Positions 46,493 through 56,504 of a stretch of 64,000 nucleotides of DNA are shown in pieces. Numbering within the stretch: position 1 is the first letter of the stretch; each line of letters starts with the position of its first letter. Below the pieces are notes generated by a model that saw nothing but the letters and a program-made list of their open reading frames with translations, ran no database searches and was not told the origin of the DNA. This DNA comes from Gammaproteobacteria bacterium (lineage in GTDB: Bacteria; Pseudomonadota; Gammaproteobacteria; GCA-001735895). Location of the stretch: NCBI GenBank assembly GCA_024638385.1, contig JAHEKJ010000231.1, forward strand, positions 1 through 64,000. Reading direction: 5' to 3'. Position numbers and translations under genes: made by a program.

Positions 46493-49001
46493 GCTGGCCT
46501 GGCGCGACCTGCGCGCGAGCGGCCGCTCGCTGTGGGTCTTCTGCGCCTGCCTCGCGCTCGGCGTCGCGCTGGTGTCCGCCAGCGGCGGGCTCTACCGGCT
46601 GGTCAGCGCGGGCCTGCTCGCTGACACGCGCGAACTGATGGGCGGCGACCTCGAGGTCGATGCCCGGCAGCCGCTGCCGGCCGAGGCGCTCGGCTGGATG
46701 CGCGCGCGCGGCGAGGTGTCGCTGGTGACCGAACTCTATACGATGCTCGGCACCGCGGACGGCAGCTTTTTGCGCGTCGAACTGCAGAGCATGGATGCGA
46801 ACTACCCGCTCTACGGCAGGCTCCGGCTCGAGCCTGACGCGCCGCTGGCGAAGGTCACCGCGTTTTCCGGGGACCGCTGGGGCGTCGCCGTCGACCGCGC
46901 GCTCGCGGCGAGGCTCGGCATCGGGCTCGGCGACCGCATTTTCATCGGCGCGCTCGAGATGGAGGTGCGCGCGCTGATCGTCGAGCAACCCGACCGCAAT
47001 TTGACCGCCGACTGGCGCGGGCCGCCGGTGCTGCTCACCGAATCGGCGCTCGACGCGACCGGCCTGATTCAGCCGGGCAGCCGGGTCGATTACGACTATC
47101 ACGTCGCGACCGATATCGCTCCGGCGCGCTGGCGGTCGGATTTCTATGCCCGTTTTCCGGACGAGACCTGGGAAGTGCGGACCTTCGAGGATCGCAGCGA
47201 ACGCATCGCCGAACGGCTCGGGCAAATCGCTTCGGGCCTGCTGATCATCGCCTTCAGCACGCTGTTCATCGGCGGTCTCGGCGTGTTCAACAGCATTCGC
47301 TCGTACCTGCAGCGCAAGCTCGGCACGATCGCGACGCTGCGCGCGCTCGGCCTGCGCAATCGCCGGCTCGCGGCGGTTTACCTGCTGCAGGTCGGCATGC
47401 TCGCCGGCGGCGCGAGCCTCGCCGGTTGCGTCGTCGGCAGCGGACTCGCGTTGCTCGGCGCCGCCGCGGTGGCGGCCGAAGTGCCGATCCGGACCACCCT
47501 GCAGGCCCTGCCCCTGCCGAATTTCGGCGCGCTGCTGTTCGGCTTGCTGACGGCCTATACCTTCGCCCTGCCCGCGATCGGGCGCGCGCTCGCGGTGCCG
47601 CCGGCGATCCTGTTTCGCGACGGCGGCGGCGAGCTTGCGCAAACGCCGCGCGGCTGGTGGTTCGCGGCCATCGCCGGTGCCGGCCTGATCGCGCTACTGG
47701 TCGTGCTGGCGCTGCCCGACTGGCGCTTCGGCATCGGCTTCGTCGGCGTCGTCGCGTTGCTGCTGATCCTGCTCGACGGGGTCGTGCGCGGATTGCGCCG
47801 CGGCGCGCGCCGCCTCGATCAGCCGCGACGCTTTCGCCGACGACTGGCGCTGCGGCTCGCGCTCGCCAACCTGCACCGACCCGGCACGCCGCTGCGCGCC
47901 TCGCTGCTGTCGCTCGGCTCGGCGCTGACGCTGATCGTGGCCTGTACGCTGGTTGTCGCGTCGCTGCTGCGCGAGATCAGCCTGACCATACCAGCGCAGG
48001 CGCCAGCGCTGATCCTCTACGACATCAACAGCAACCAGCTCGATGCCGTTGCGCGCGCGGTCGCGGCCGAGTCCGACGATGCCGAGGTGCAGACGGCGCC
48101 GCTGGTGCGCACGCGGCTGGTCGCGATCAACGGCCGGCCGTTGACCGAGCACGCAAGGCTGGCCGCCAATCTCGACGAATACCGCGACGCGGTCAACGAC
48201 GATTTCAAACTCAGCTACCGCGACGGCAACATCGATAACCTGACGCTGGTCGAGGGTGCCTGGTGGGACCCGACGGCCGCCGGCCCGGCGCGGCTCGCCT
48301 TCGAGGACCGCGAAGCGCGGCGCCTCGGGGTCGGTATCGGCGATCGCCTGACTTTCGCCGCCGAGGGCCGTTCGATCGAGGCCGAGATCGCCGCGATTCA
48401 CCGGCAAAAGGGCTTGCAGACCCGCTTCTGGTTCGAGGGAATCCTGTCGGAGGGCGCGCTCGGGCCGCTGATCCACCGCCACGTCGGCACGGTGTTCATG
48501 GACGACGCCGGAACTTTCGAAGCCCAGCGTCGCATCGCCAGGGTCGCGCCCAACGTCGTTTCGGTGCCCACGGCCTCGCTGCTGGCGACCGCGCAACGGC
48601 TGCTCGGCCAGGCCAGCGCCGGTCTCGCGGTGGTCGCCGCGGTCAGCCTCGCCGCGAGCCTGCTGGTGCTCGCCAGCGTGATGGCCGCCGGCCGCAGCCG
48701 CCAGGTTTACGACGCGACCGTGCTCAACACGCTCGGCGCGCGCATGTCGACGATTCGCCGCAGCCTGTTGCTCGAATACCTGCTGCTGGCGCTGATCACG
48801 TCGGTTTTCGCGCTCGCGCTCGGCGCCGCGATCGCGCTGCCGTTGCTGCACTGGCGGCTGAAATTGCCGGGCGACGACCTGCTCTGGCTCGGCCTGGCGA
48901 GCGCGGTCTTCGTCAGCTCGATCTCGCTCGGACTCGGCGCGCGCTACCTGATGCGCCGCCTGCGCACGCAACCCGCCGCGCTGCTGCGCGCCCCGAACTG
49001 A
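46476..49001 (+). CDS. FtsX-like ABC permease (YbbP-like)
   Basis: Two FtsX domains; FIGGLGVFNSIRSYLQRKLGTIATLRALG; VYDATVLNTLGARMSTIRRSLLLEYLLL. Confidence 0.9.
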   Translation: MRFLLELAWRDLRASGRSLWVFCACLALGVALVSASGGLYRLVSAGLLADTRELMGGDLEVDARQPLPAEALGWMRARGEVSLVTELYTMLGTADGSFLRVELQSMDANYPLYGRLRLEPDAPLAKVTAFSGDRWGVAVDRALAARLGIGLGDRIFIGALEMEVRALIVEQPDRNLTADWRGPPVLLTESALDATGLIQPGSRVDYDYHVATDIAPARWRSDFYARFPDETWEVRTFEDRSERIAERLGQIASGLLIIAFSTLFIGGLGVFNSIRSYLQRKLGTIATLRALGLRNRRLAAVYLLQVGMLAGGASLAGCVVGSGLALLGAAAVAAEVPIRTTLQALPLPNFGALLFGLLTAYTFALPAIGRALAVPPAILFRDGGGELAQTPRGWWFAAIAGAGLIALLVVLALPDWRFGIGFVGVVALLLILLDGVVRGLRRGARRLDQPRRFRRRLALRLALANLHRPGTPLRASLLSLGSALTLIVACTLVVASLLREISLTIPAQAPALILYDINSNQLDAVARAVAAESDDAEVQTAPLVRTRLVAINGRPLTEHARLAANLDEYRDAVNDDFKLSYRDGNIDNLTLVEGAWWDPTAAGPARLAFEDREARRLGVGIGDRLTFAAEGRSIEAEIAAIHRQKGLQTRFWFEGILSEGALGPLIHRHVGTVFMDDAGTFEAQRRIARVAPNVVSVPTASLLATAQRLLGQASAGLAVVAAVSLAASLLVLASVMAAGRSRQVYDATVLNTLGARMSTIRRSLLLEYLLLALITSVFALALGAAIALPLLHWRLKLPGDDLLWLGLASAVFVSSISLGLGARYLMRRLRTQPAALLRAPN

Positions 49002-49075
49002 AGCAACTCGTCCCCGAATATCTCGATCAGTCTTAGTTCAGATCAAAAACCTGAATACTTGCCGACCCGAATTAA

Positions 49076-49506
49076 ATTCGGGTCAGAGCAGAATGGCACT
49101 TACTTATGCCCTGATAACGGCGTCATTGCGAGCTGCGAAGCAGCGAAGCAATCCGCCGCAGGCGTCCCGAGCGCAGCGAGGGATCTCCCGATACTCGCCG
49201 TCATTGCGAGCTGCGAAGCAGCGAAGCAATCCGCCGCAGGCGTCCCGAGCTCCGGCTGAAGTTTACCCCGGCCCTCGAGCCGGGGCCGGGGCAGGCTCCG
49301 CGAAGGGATCTCGCGATACTCGCCGTCATTGCGAGCTGCGAAGCAGCGAAGCAATCTCCCGAGATCGGGCCGGGCCAGGGAGATTGCTTCGTCGCTATCG
49401 CTCCTCGCAATGACGCCTCGTTATCGGCTGGCGCCTCCTCGCAATGACGCTGCGTCCTGGCCGCAAGGACAATCTAAAGCAAGCGCCATTCGGGTCAGAG
49501 CAAAAT
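49076..49506. repeat. REP/palindromic repeat array flanked by attcgggtcagagca(g/a)aat
   Basis: Three forward GTCATTGCGAGCTGCGAAGCAGCGAAGCAATC copies (from 49122, 49200, 49325) and two inverted CTCGCAATGAC copies (49404, 49438). Confidence 0.85.
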
Positions 49507-49516
49507 TTAATCGGGT

Positions 49517-52500
49517 TCAGGCGCGGTCGGCGGGGGCATGCGGGCTCGCCGGGCCGGGTTGCAGGCCGGCGCCGGCGGCGGGCGTCGGCGCGGACTCGAA
49601 GCGCTTGACCCAGCCGAGCACCGTGACGGTCATCGCCGGCAGGAAGGTCAGCGTGACGACCGCCGCGCCGGCCAGTCCGAACAGCACGATCGCGCCGACG
49701 CCGCGGTAGAGCTCGGTGCCCTCGCCCGGTATGAACACCAGCGGCGCGAGACCGAAGATCGTCGTGCACGCCGACATCGCGATCGGCCGCAGCCGCGATT
49801 CGACCGCTTCGCGCACCGCGTCGGCCGCGCTCATGCCGCCGGCGCGGTAGTTGTCGGCCGCGCGGTGTACGATCAGGATCGGGTTGTTGACCACCGTGCC
49901 CATCAAGATCAGGAAACCGAGCATCGAAATCATGTCGAAAGGCTGGTGCACCGCGGCGATGCCGATCATCGGAAGGGCCGCGCCGGCCGCATTCAGCAGC
50001 GCGAGGCCGGCGATGCCGCCGGCAACGCCGAGCGGAATCGTCGTCATGATCAGCAGCGGAAAGCCCCAGTGGGTGAAGATCGCGACCATCACGAGGTAGA
50101 CCAGGATCAACGCGACCAGGTAGTTGCCCCACAGCGCCTCGCGGGTCGCGTCGAGCTGGTCGCTCGCGCCGGAAATTTCGATATTGACGCTCGCCGGGAT
50201 CGCGCCGCTGTCGCGCAGGTAGCCGAGCACGTCGGCGCGCACGATCTCGACGCCGGTCTCGAGCGCGACCGCCGGCGGCGGGATGATCGACAGCGTCACG
50301 GTGCGGCGGCCGTCGATGCGGCGCACGGTGCTGGTGTCGACGGTTTCGATCACGCTGGCGATGCTCGACAGCGGCAGCACGCCGCCGCGGGTGTAGATCG
50401 GCAGGTCGAGCAACGCCAGCGGCGCCGCTTCGGGCCCCTCCTTGCTGAAGACGTACATATCGATCTTGTCGTCGGCGAGGAAGAACTCGTCGACGAAGGC
50501 GCCGTCGGTCAGCGCGGCGACGGTGAAGCCGATGTCGCTCGCGGTCATGCCGAGTTCGGCCGCGCGCTCCCAGTCCGGGTGGATTTCGATCAGCGGCTGC
50601 GACAGCGACAAGGTCGGCGGGTTGGCCTGGATGCGCGGATTGCCGAATACTTCGCGTGCGCGGTTGTAGGCCGAGGTCGCGGCGGCGTAGATCGGTTCGA
50701 GTTCGGGCCCTGAAATATCGAGGTTGATACTGCGCGTACCGCCGTCGTTGCTGGTGATGATCGAGCCGCGGGTCGAAAACGAGCGCATGCCGGCATACTC
50801 GGCGTACTTGGCGTCGATCGCGTCCATCAGCGCATCGGTCTGCGACTTGTCTTTCGGCTCGCTGATCAGGAACAGCCCGCTCGCGCGGATCGAGATGATC
50901 AGGTAATCGAGCGCCGGCACGCGCGTCTCGCCACGCGCGAACTGCTCCGGGTCGTCGTCGAGATACTGCAGGAAGTAATCCTGCACGTCGTAGCCGATCT
51001 CGCGCATGGTCGCGAGGTTGTAACCCGGCGGCGCGTTCATGCGGCCGAACACCTTCGGTTCCTCGCCAGGCGGCAGGTATTCCGCCGGTGGCGTCAGGGT
51101 CAGAATGATCGCGGCGCTGAGCGCCGCGGTCGCGAGCATCACGGTCACCCGGCGCAGCGGCGTCGCGATCAGCCAGTCGATCGCCGCGAGGGTCCGCCGT
51201 GGGCCGCCGCGGGCCGCGCCCGCGTTCGCATCGCCGTCGACGTCGCGCAACGCGAAGTTCGCCGCCGCGGTCGGCACCACCGTGATCGCGACCAGCATCG
51301 ATACCAGGATCGTCGCCGATACGCCGATCGCGATGTCGCCGTAAAGCTGCCCGGCCTCTTCCTTGATGAACACGATCGGGATGAATACGAGTACCGTGGT
51401 CATGGTCGACGCGAGCACCGCCGGCCACACGCGGCGCACGCCGGTGATCGCGGCCTGCAGGCGCTTCAGGCCCTTGCGCCGCTCCCACTCGATGCTCTCG
51501 AGCACGACGATCGTGTTGTCGAGCGTCATGCCGATCGAAAACGCGACGCCGGCCAGCGAGATCACGTTGATCGTGCGCCCGAACAGCAGCAGGCCAAGGA
51601 ACGCCGAGATCGTGCAAATCGGGATTCCGATCACGCCGACCAGCGTCATCCGGCCCGAGCGCAGGAACAGGAACATGACCAGCGTCGCCAGCACCGCGCC
51701 GATCGCGAGGTTGCGCCAGACCGTCGCGATCGACTGTTCGACGTAAACCGTGTCGGTCGCGTTGAGTCGCAGCTCCATGCCGGCGGGATTGAGCAACTCG
51801 GCGTTGATCCGCTCCATCTCGACGAACATCGCGTCCTTGATATCGATGACGTTGGAACCGAGTTCGCGGTTGACGGCGAGGAACAGCACCGGCTTGCCAT
51901 TGACGAAGGCTTCGCGCTCGACTTCGAAGTGGTCGAGGCGCACGCGGGCGACGTCGCCGAGGCGAATCACGGTATCGCCGCTGCGCTCGAGGATCAGGTC
52001 GTGCAACGATTCGACGCCGTCGAAGCGGCCGATCGTGCGCAGCAGGTAACGCCGCTTGCCGGCCTCGAGCTCGCCACCGGTCACGTCGCGGTTGCGCGCG
52101 CGGACCGCGCTGCGGACGTCGGCGACGGTCAGGCCGCGCTCGGCCAGCGCCGCCGGGTCCAGCAGGATTTGCACCTGGCGGTCGGCGCCGCCCCAGACCT
52201 CGACGCTGGATACGCCGGGCACGGTTTCCATGCGCGTGCGCACGTTGTCGGAGACGTAGTCGCGCATCATGTCCATGTCGAGCCCGCGCGGGTTGCCGTC
52301 GAGCGGCGCGACGCGGAAATACATGAACGAGTTGCTCGAGAACGACTCGGCGTTGATCCGCGGCTGGTTGACCGTGTCCGGGTAAGACGGCACCTGCGAC
52401 AGCGCGTTGTTGACCCGGATCAGGGTCTCGTTGATGTCGACGCCGGGCGGAAACTCGAGCTCGACGCGGGCGCTGCCGGTCGACGCGGTCGCTTCGATGC

Positions 52501-52729
52501 GGGTCAGGCTCGGGATGCCGCGCAGGTATTCTTCCTGCTCGATCAGGATTTCCTTCTCGATGTCCTGCGGCGTCGCGCCGGGCCAGCTGGTGCGAACCTG
52601 TACCTCGCGCACGTCGAGGTCGGGAATCATCTGCACCGGCACGTTGAGCGTCGCGACGATGCCGAGCACGACGACGACGCCGACGACGACCGTCATCAGC
52701 GTGCCGCGATTGATGATTTTCTCGAACAT
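49517..52729 (-). CDS. RND family efflux transporter permease
   Basis: 1070 aa; VVLGIVATLNVPVQMIPDLDVREVQVRTSWPGATPQDIE; AcrB-type repeats. Confidence 0.97.
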   Translation of the reverse strand: MFEKIINRGTLMTVVVGVVVVLGIVATLNVPVQMIPDLDVREVQVRTSWPGATPQDIEKEILIEQEEYLRGIPSLTRIEATASTGSARVELEFPPGVDINETLIRVNNALSQVPSYPDTVNQPRINAESFSSNSFMYFRVAPLDGNPRGLDMDMMRDYVSDNVRTRMETVPGVSSVEVWGGADRQVQILLDPAALAERGLTVADVRSAVRARNRDVTGGELEAGKRRYLLRTIGRFDGVESLHDLILERSGDTVIRLGDVARVRLDHFEVEREAFVNGKPVLFLAVNRELGSNVIDIKDAMFVEMERINAELLNPAGMELRLNATDTVYVEQSIATVWRNLAIGAVLATLVMFLFLRSGRMTLVGVIGIPICTISAFLGLLLFGRTINVISLAGVAFSIGMTLDNTIVVLESIEWERRKGLKRLQAAITGVRRVWPAVLASTMTTVLVFIPIVFIKEEAGQLYGDIAIGVSATILVSMLVAITVVPTAAANFALRDVDGDANAGAARGGPRRTLAAIDWLIATPLRRVTVMLATAALSAAIILTLTPPAEYLPPGEEPKVFGRMNAPPGYNLATMREIGYDVQDYFLQYLDDDPEQFARGETRVPALDYLIISIRASGLFLISEPKDKSQTDALMDAIDAKYAEYAGMRSFSTRGSIITSNDGGTRSINLDISGPELEPIYAAATSAYNRAREVFGNPRIQANPPTLSLSQPLIEIHPDWERAAELGMTASDIGFTVAALTDGAFVDEFFLADDKIDMYVFSKEGPEAAPLALLDLPIYTRGGVLPLSSIASVIETVDTSTVRRIDGRRTVTLSIIPPPAVALETGVEIVRADVLGYLRDSGAIPASVNIEISGASDQLDATREALWGNYLVALILVYLVMVAIFTHWGFPLLIMTTIPLGVAGGIAGLALLNAAGAALPMIGIAAVHQPFDMISMLGFLILMGTVVNNPILIVHRAADNYRAGGMSAADAVREAVESRLRPIAMSACTTIFGLAPLVFIPGEGTELYRGVGAIVLFGLAGAAVVTLTFLPAMTVTVLGWVKRFESAPTPAAGAGLQPGPASPHAPADRA

Positions 52730-52740
52730 GGTCGACCGCC

Positions 52741-53826
52741 TCAGGTTTCGCCGATGACCCGTACTTGCTGACCTTCGCGTAGCGCTTCGTTGCCGCGGAT
52801 CACGACGCGCTCGCCGACGACCAGTCCATCGACGATCTCGACGCTGCCGTCGAACAAGAGCCCGGTTTCGACCCGGCGCTCGCTGACGATATAGCGGTCG
52901 CCGTCGACCCGCGCGACCCAGACGACCGTGCGCCCGTCGGGATAGCGGATCAGCGCGTCGCGCGGTACGACTTCGGCCTCGCGATCGGTGCCGAGCCGCA
53001 GCGTCGCGCGCACCGACATGCCGGGTGCGAGCCTGTTCTCCCGATTGTCGATCTCGGCGCGCGCGACGAAGGTGCGCGTGCCGGGATCGCTGACCGGCAC
53101 CACGCGCGTGACCCGCGCGTCGATCTCACGGCCGGGCAGCGCATCGAGCGTGACGCTCAGCGGCGTGCCGACGTCGACCCGCTGGAAATAGCCCTGCGGC
53201 ACCGCGAGGTCCAGTTCCAGCCGGTCGGTCGCGACCAGCACCAGCACCTCGGTATCGGTATCGACGCGCTCGCCGGGATCGGCGTTGCGCGCGGCGATGA
53301 CGCCGGCGAACGGCGCCTTGAGTTCGTGCCGCGCGAGCTTGGCGGCGGCATAGGCGCGCTCGGCGCGACGGCGCTCGAGGGTGGCCTGGCTGCGTTCGAC
53401 CAGTGCTTCGCGGCTGCGCGCTTCGCTCTCGGGAAAGGTCTTGTCGGCGACCAGGCGCCGCGCCTCGGCGGCGCGCCGCCTGGCGTCGTCGAGGTCGGCG
53501 ACGGCTTCGTGCTCGGCCGCGACCGCCTGCGCAAGCTCGAGTCTCGAGAGTTCGTCATCGAGCCGAAACAGGGTGTCGCCGGCGCGCACGCGTTCGCCGG
53601 CGTCGACCGCGAGGCTCACGAGCCGGCCCTCGACGTCGGGCGACAGGCGTGCGCTGTAGGGCGCGCGCAGCGAACCGGACAGGCGCAGGTTTTCGACGAT
53701 GGCGCGACGCTCGACCGGCGCGAGCTCGACCGGCGCGACCTGCGCAGCGATTGCCGGCGACAGCGTCGCGAGCAACAACGCGGCGAGTGCGCCGCGGGTA
53801 CGGCGATTTGATTGTCGACCCAACAT
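52741..53826 (-). CDS. RND efflux periplasmic adaptor subunit
   Basis: Signal peptide, ELKAPFAGVIAARNADPGERVDTDTEVLVLV lipoyl/hairpin motif. Confidence 0.95.
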   Translation of the reverse strand: MLGRQSNRRTRGALAALLLATLSPAIAAQVAPVELAPVERRAIVENLRLSGSLRAPYSARLSPDVEGRLVSLAVDAGERVRAGDTLFRLDDELSRLELAQAVAAEHEAVADLDDARRRAAEARRLVADKTFPESEARSREALVERSQATLERRRAERAYAAAKLARHELKAPFAGVIAARNADPGERVDTDTEVLVLVATDRLELDLAVPQGYFQRVDVGTPLSVTLDALPGREIDARVTRVVPVSDPGTRTFVARAEIDNRENRLAPGMSVRATLRLGTDREAEVVPRDALIRYPDGRTVVWVARVDGDRYIVSERRVETGLLFDGSVEIVDGLVVGERVVIRGNEALREGQQVRVIGET

Positions 53827-54122
53827 GTCGGAGTTCCTGTCGGCTGATGCCGGATGCGAAGCTCCGGCAAGCCCTGTAAACTATCACATTTCGGGCCCGT
53901 GAAACGGAAAAATTGGCCGGCGCCGGCAACGTCGCACACTCTCGCCGGCGGCCGGACCCCGGCCGCGCCAAACCGGTGCGCGGCTCTCGATAACGACCCC
54001 GTACCGCGGTTCGGCCGGCCGTCCGCCAGACGCCTTCGCCGCCAACGGGAACCCGGTCTGACATCTGGCACGAGGTTCGACATGAGCAGCACCTTCATCG
54101 GCGGCACCGCCGTATCAACGGA

Positions 54123-54587
54123 ATGAGCAAGTTCCTGTTCGCGCTCGCGTTCGTCGCCGTCATCATCCTCGTGCTGCTCGCGTGGCAGGCGCAGCAATCG
54201 CGCGCCGGCAAGCCGCCCGGACTGTTCGACGGTCAGCTCCGCCCCTGTCCCGGACCGCCCAATTGCGTTTGCAGCGAATATCCCGGCGACGGCGAGCACT
54301 ACGTCGCGCCGCTCGATATAGCCGGCCAGCCGGCCGACGACGCGATGCGCCTGCTCAGGGACGTCATCGCCGACCTCGGCGGCACGATCGAGATCGACTA
54401 CGGCGACTATGTCGCCGCGACGTTCACCTCCGACCTGTGGGGCTTTGCCGACGATGTCGAACTGCGCGTCGACGCCCGGGCCAGCCAGGTTCACATCCGC
54501 TCGGCGTCGCGTGTCGGCTACGGCGACATGGGGGCGAACCGTGAGCGTGTCGAAGGGATCAAACGCAAATATCGGGAAAAAACCTGA
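54123..54587 (+). CDS. DUF1499 domain-containing protein
   Basis: LRPCPGPPNCVCSEYPG...SDLWGFADDVELRVDARASQVHIRSASRVGYGDMGANRERVE. Confidence 0.92.
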   Translation: MSKFLFALAFVAVIILVLLAWQAQQSRAGKPPGLFDGQLRPCPGPPNCVCSEYPGDGEHYVAPLDIAGQPADDAMRLLRDVIADLGGTIEIDYGDYVAATFTSDLWGFADDVELRVDARASQVHIRSASRVGYGDMGANRERVEGIKRKYREKT

Positions 54588-54666
54588 GCGCGGCGCGGCG
54601 ACGGATTTTGGGTCCGTTGCGCCCGGATTCGCTATAATCACCGGCCCAGGGAACGAGGTTCGCACG

Positions 54667-55044
54667 ATGCCAGAATCCATTATCAACATCCGACGTGGCG
54701 GTACCCTCTTGATCGCCCTCACGCTGCTCGGCGGCTGCGCCGGCGGCGGATCGAAGCCGATCGTCGATCCCGCCGGCGTCGACATGGGCCGCTACCAGGC
54801 CGATCTCGCCGACTGCCAGCAGATCGCCAAACAGGTCGACCAGAAGGCCGGCGCCGGCGCGGCCGGCGGCGCCGTGGTCGGTGGCCTGATCGGCGCGATC
54901 ACCGGCGACAGCGATCGAGTCAAGCGGTCCGCCGGCGTCGGCGCGGTGCTCGGCGGCGCCAGGGGCGCCGGCGCGACGCAGCGCGAGCGCGATGTCGTGG
55001 TCAAGAATTGCCTGCGCAATCGCGGCTACCGGGTGCTCAACTAG
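54667..55044 (+). CDS. Glycine-zipper family lipoprotein
   Basis: Lipobox LTLLGGCAGG; GAGAAGGAVVGGLIGAITG. Confidence 0.85.
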   Translation: MPESIINIRRGGTLLIALTLLGGCAGGGSKPIVDPAGVDMGRYQADLADCQQIAKQVDQKAGAGAAGGAVVGGLIGAITGDSDRVKRSAGVGAVLGGARGAGATQRERDVVVKNCLRNRGYRVLN

Positions 55045-55055
55045 GTCTATTCGAG

Positions 55056-56504
55056 GTGTTCGATCTCCTCAAAGAAGCCTGCGAGCGTGCCCGCCGCGAC
55101 GGCGCCGACTACGCCGACGCGCGCTATCTCGCGATCACCAGGCAACGCGTGAGTTCGCGCGACCATGCGCTGTCCGGCTCGAGCGACAGCGACGATCGCG
55201 GCTTCGGCGTGCGCGTGCTGTGCCGCGGCGCCTGGGGTTTCGCGTCGTCGCCGACGTTTACCGCGGCCGAGGTCGAGCGCGTCGTCGCAACCGCGCTGCG
55301 CATCGCCGGGGCCTCGGCGCTGGCGCCGCGCGCCGGCGGCGTGCGCTGGGCTCCCGAGGATGCATTCACGCTCGAGTACCGCTCCGACTGCCGGGTCGAC
55401 CCGTTCACGGTGCCGCTCGAGGACAAGGCCGATCTGCTGATCGCGGCCAACGACGAGATGCTGAAAAACCGGTCGGTCAAACGCGCGCAGGGATTTCTCG
55501 CCTTCAATCGCGTCGAGCGCTGGTACGTCAACACCGAGGGCAGTGAACTCTACAGCGACGTGACTGCGTCGGAAGCGATGATCTGGGCGGTCGCGGTCGG
55601 CGACGACGATTTCCAGACCCGCGCGTGGCGGGCGCCGAACGGCAGCTTCGGTTTCGAACGCTACGACAAGGCCGCCTTCGTCGGCGAGGCCGAGCGCATC
55701 GCCGCCGAGGCCGAGGAAAAACTCAGGGCGAAGCTTGCGCCCGAGGGCGAGTTCGACATCGTCACCGATCCCGAAAACCTGTCGCTGACAATCCACGAAT
55801 CGGTCGGCCACGCGACCGAGCTCGACCGCGTCATGGGTTACGAGGTATCGCTCGCGGGCTCGTCGTTCGTCACGCGCGACAAGATGGGCAGCTTCCGCTA
55901 CGGCAGCGAGGCGGTCACGCTCACCGCCGACAACACGCTCGAGCACGGCCTCGCGACCCAGGGTTTCGACGACGACGGCGTGCCGGCGCAGCGCTGGAAC
56001 ATCGTCGAGGACGGCATCTTCCAGACCTATAGCAGCGGGCGCGAATTCGCGCACTACGCCGACGAGGCGCGCAGCCGCGGCGCGTGCCGCGCCGATCACT
56101 GGTCGAGCATTCCGATCGTGCGCATTCCGAACCTGTATCTCGCGCCGGGCAGGCAGTCGCTGACCCCCGACGAATTGATCGGCGACATCGACCACGGCTT
56201 CTACTTCGAGGGCATGGACAGCTTCTCGATCGACCAGTGGCGGCTCAACTTTCAGTTCGGCGGCAACGCGGTCTGGGAAATCAGAAACGGACGCCGCGTC
56301 GGCATGGTCAAGGCCGCGCTCTACCAGAGCAGCACGCCGACCTTCTGGAACGCCTGCATTGCCACCTGCGATGCGCGCTTCTGGGAGCCGCACGGTGTCA
56401 CCACCTGCGGCAAGGGCGACCCGATGCAGGTCGCGCAAATGACCCACGGCGCGGCGCCGACGCGATTCCGCAAGATTCGCATCTGCCGGGGGCGCGACGC
56501 ATGA
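55056..56504 (+). CDS. TldD/PmbA family protein (TldD-like)
   Basis: LTIHESVGHATELDRVMGYE HExxxH motif; GTG start. Confidence 0.92.
   Translation: MFDLLKEACERARRDGADYADARYLAITRQRVSSRDHALSGSSDSDDRGFGVRVLCRGAWGFASSPTFTAAEVERVVATALRIAGASALAPRAGGVRWAPEDAFTLEYRSDCRVDPFTVPLEDKADLLIAANDEMLKNRSVKRAQGFLAFNRVERWYVNTEGSELYSDVTASEAMIWAVAVGDDDFQTRAWRAPNGSFGFERYDKAAFVGEAERIAAEAEEKLRAKLAPEGEFDIVTDPENLSLTIHESVGHATELDRVMGYEVSLAGSSFVTRDKMGSFRYGSEAVTLTADNTLEHGLATQGFDDDGVPAQRWNIVEDGIFQTYSSGREFAHYADEARSRGACRADHWSSIPIVRIPNLYLAPGRQSLTPDELIGDIDHGFYFEGMDSFSIDQWRLNFQFGGNAVWEIRNGRRVGMVKAALYQSSTPTFWNACIATCDARFWEPHGVTTCGKGDPMQVAQMTHGAAPTRFRKIRICRGRDA

Noticed and set aside
49122-49414. CRISPR-like array of repeats
   Set aside because: Few copies, irregular spacing, mixed orientation, repeat-derived spacers and no cas genes; fits REP-type elements.
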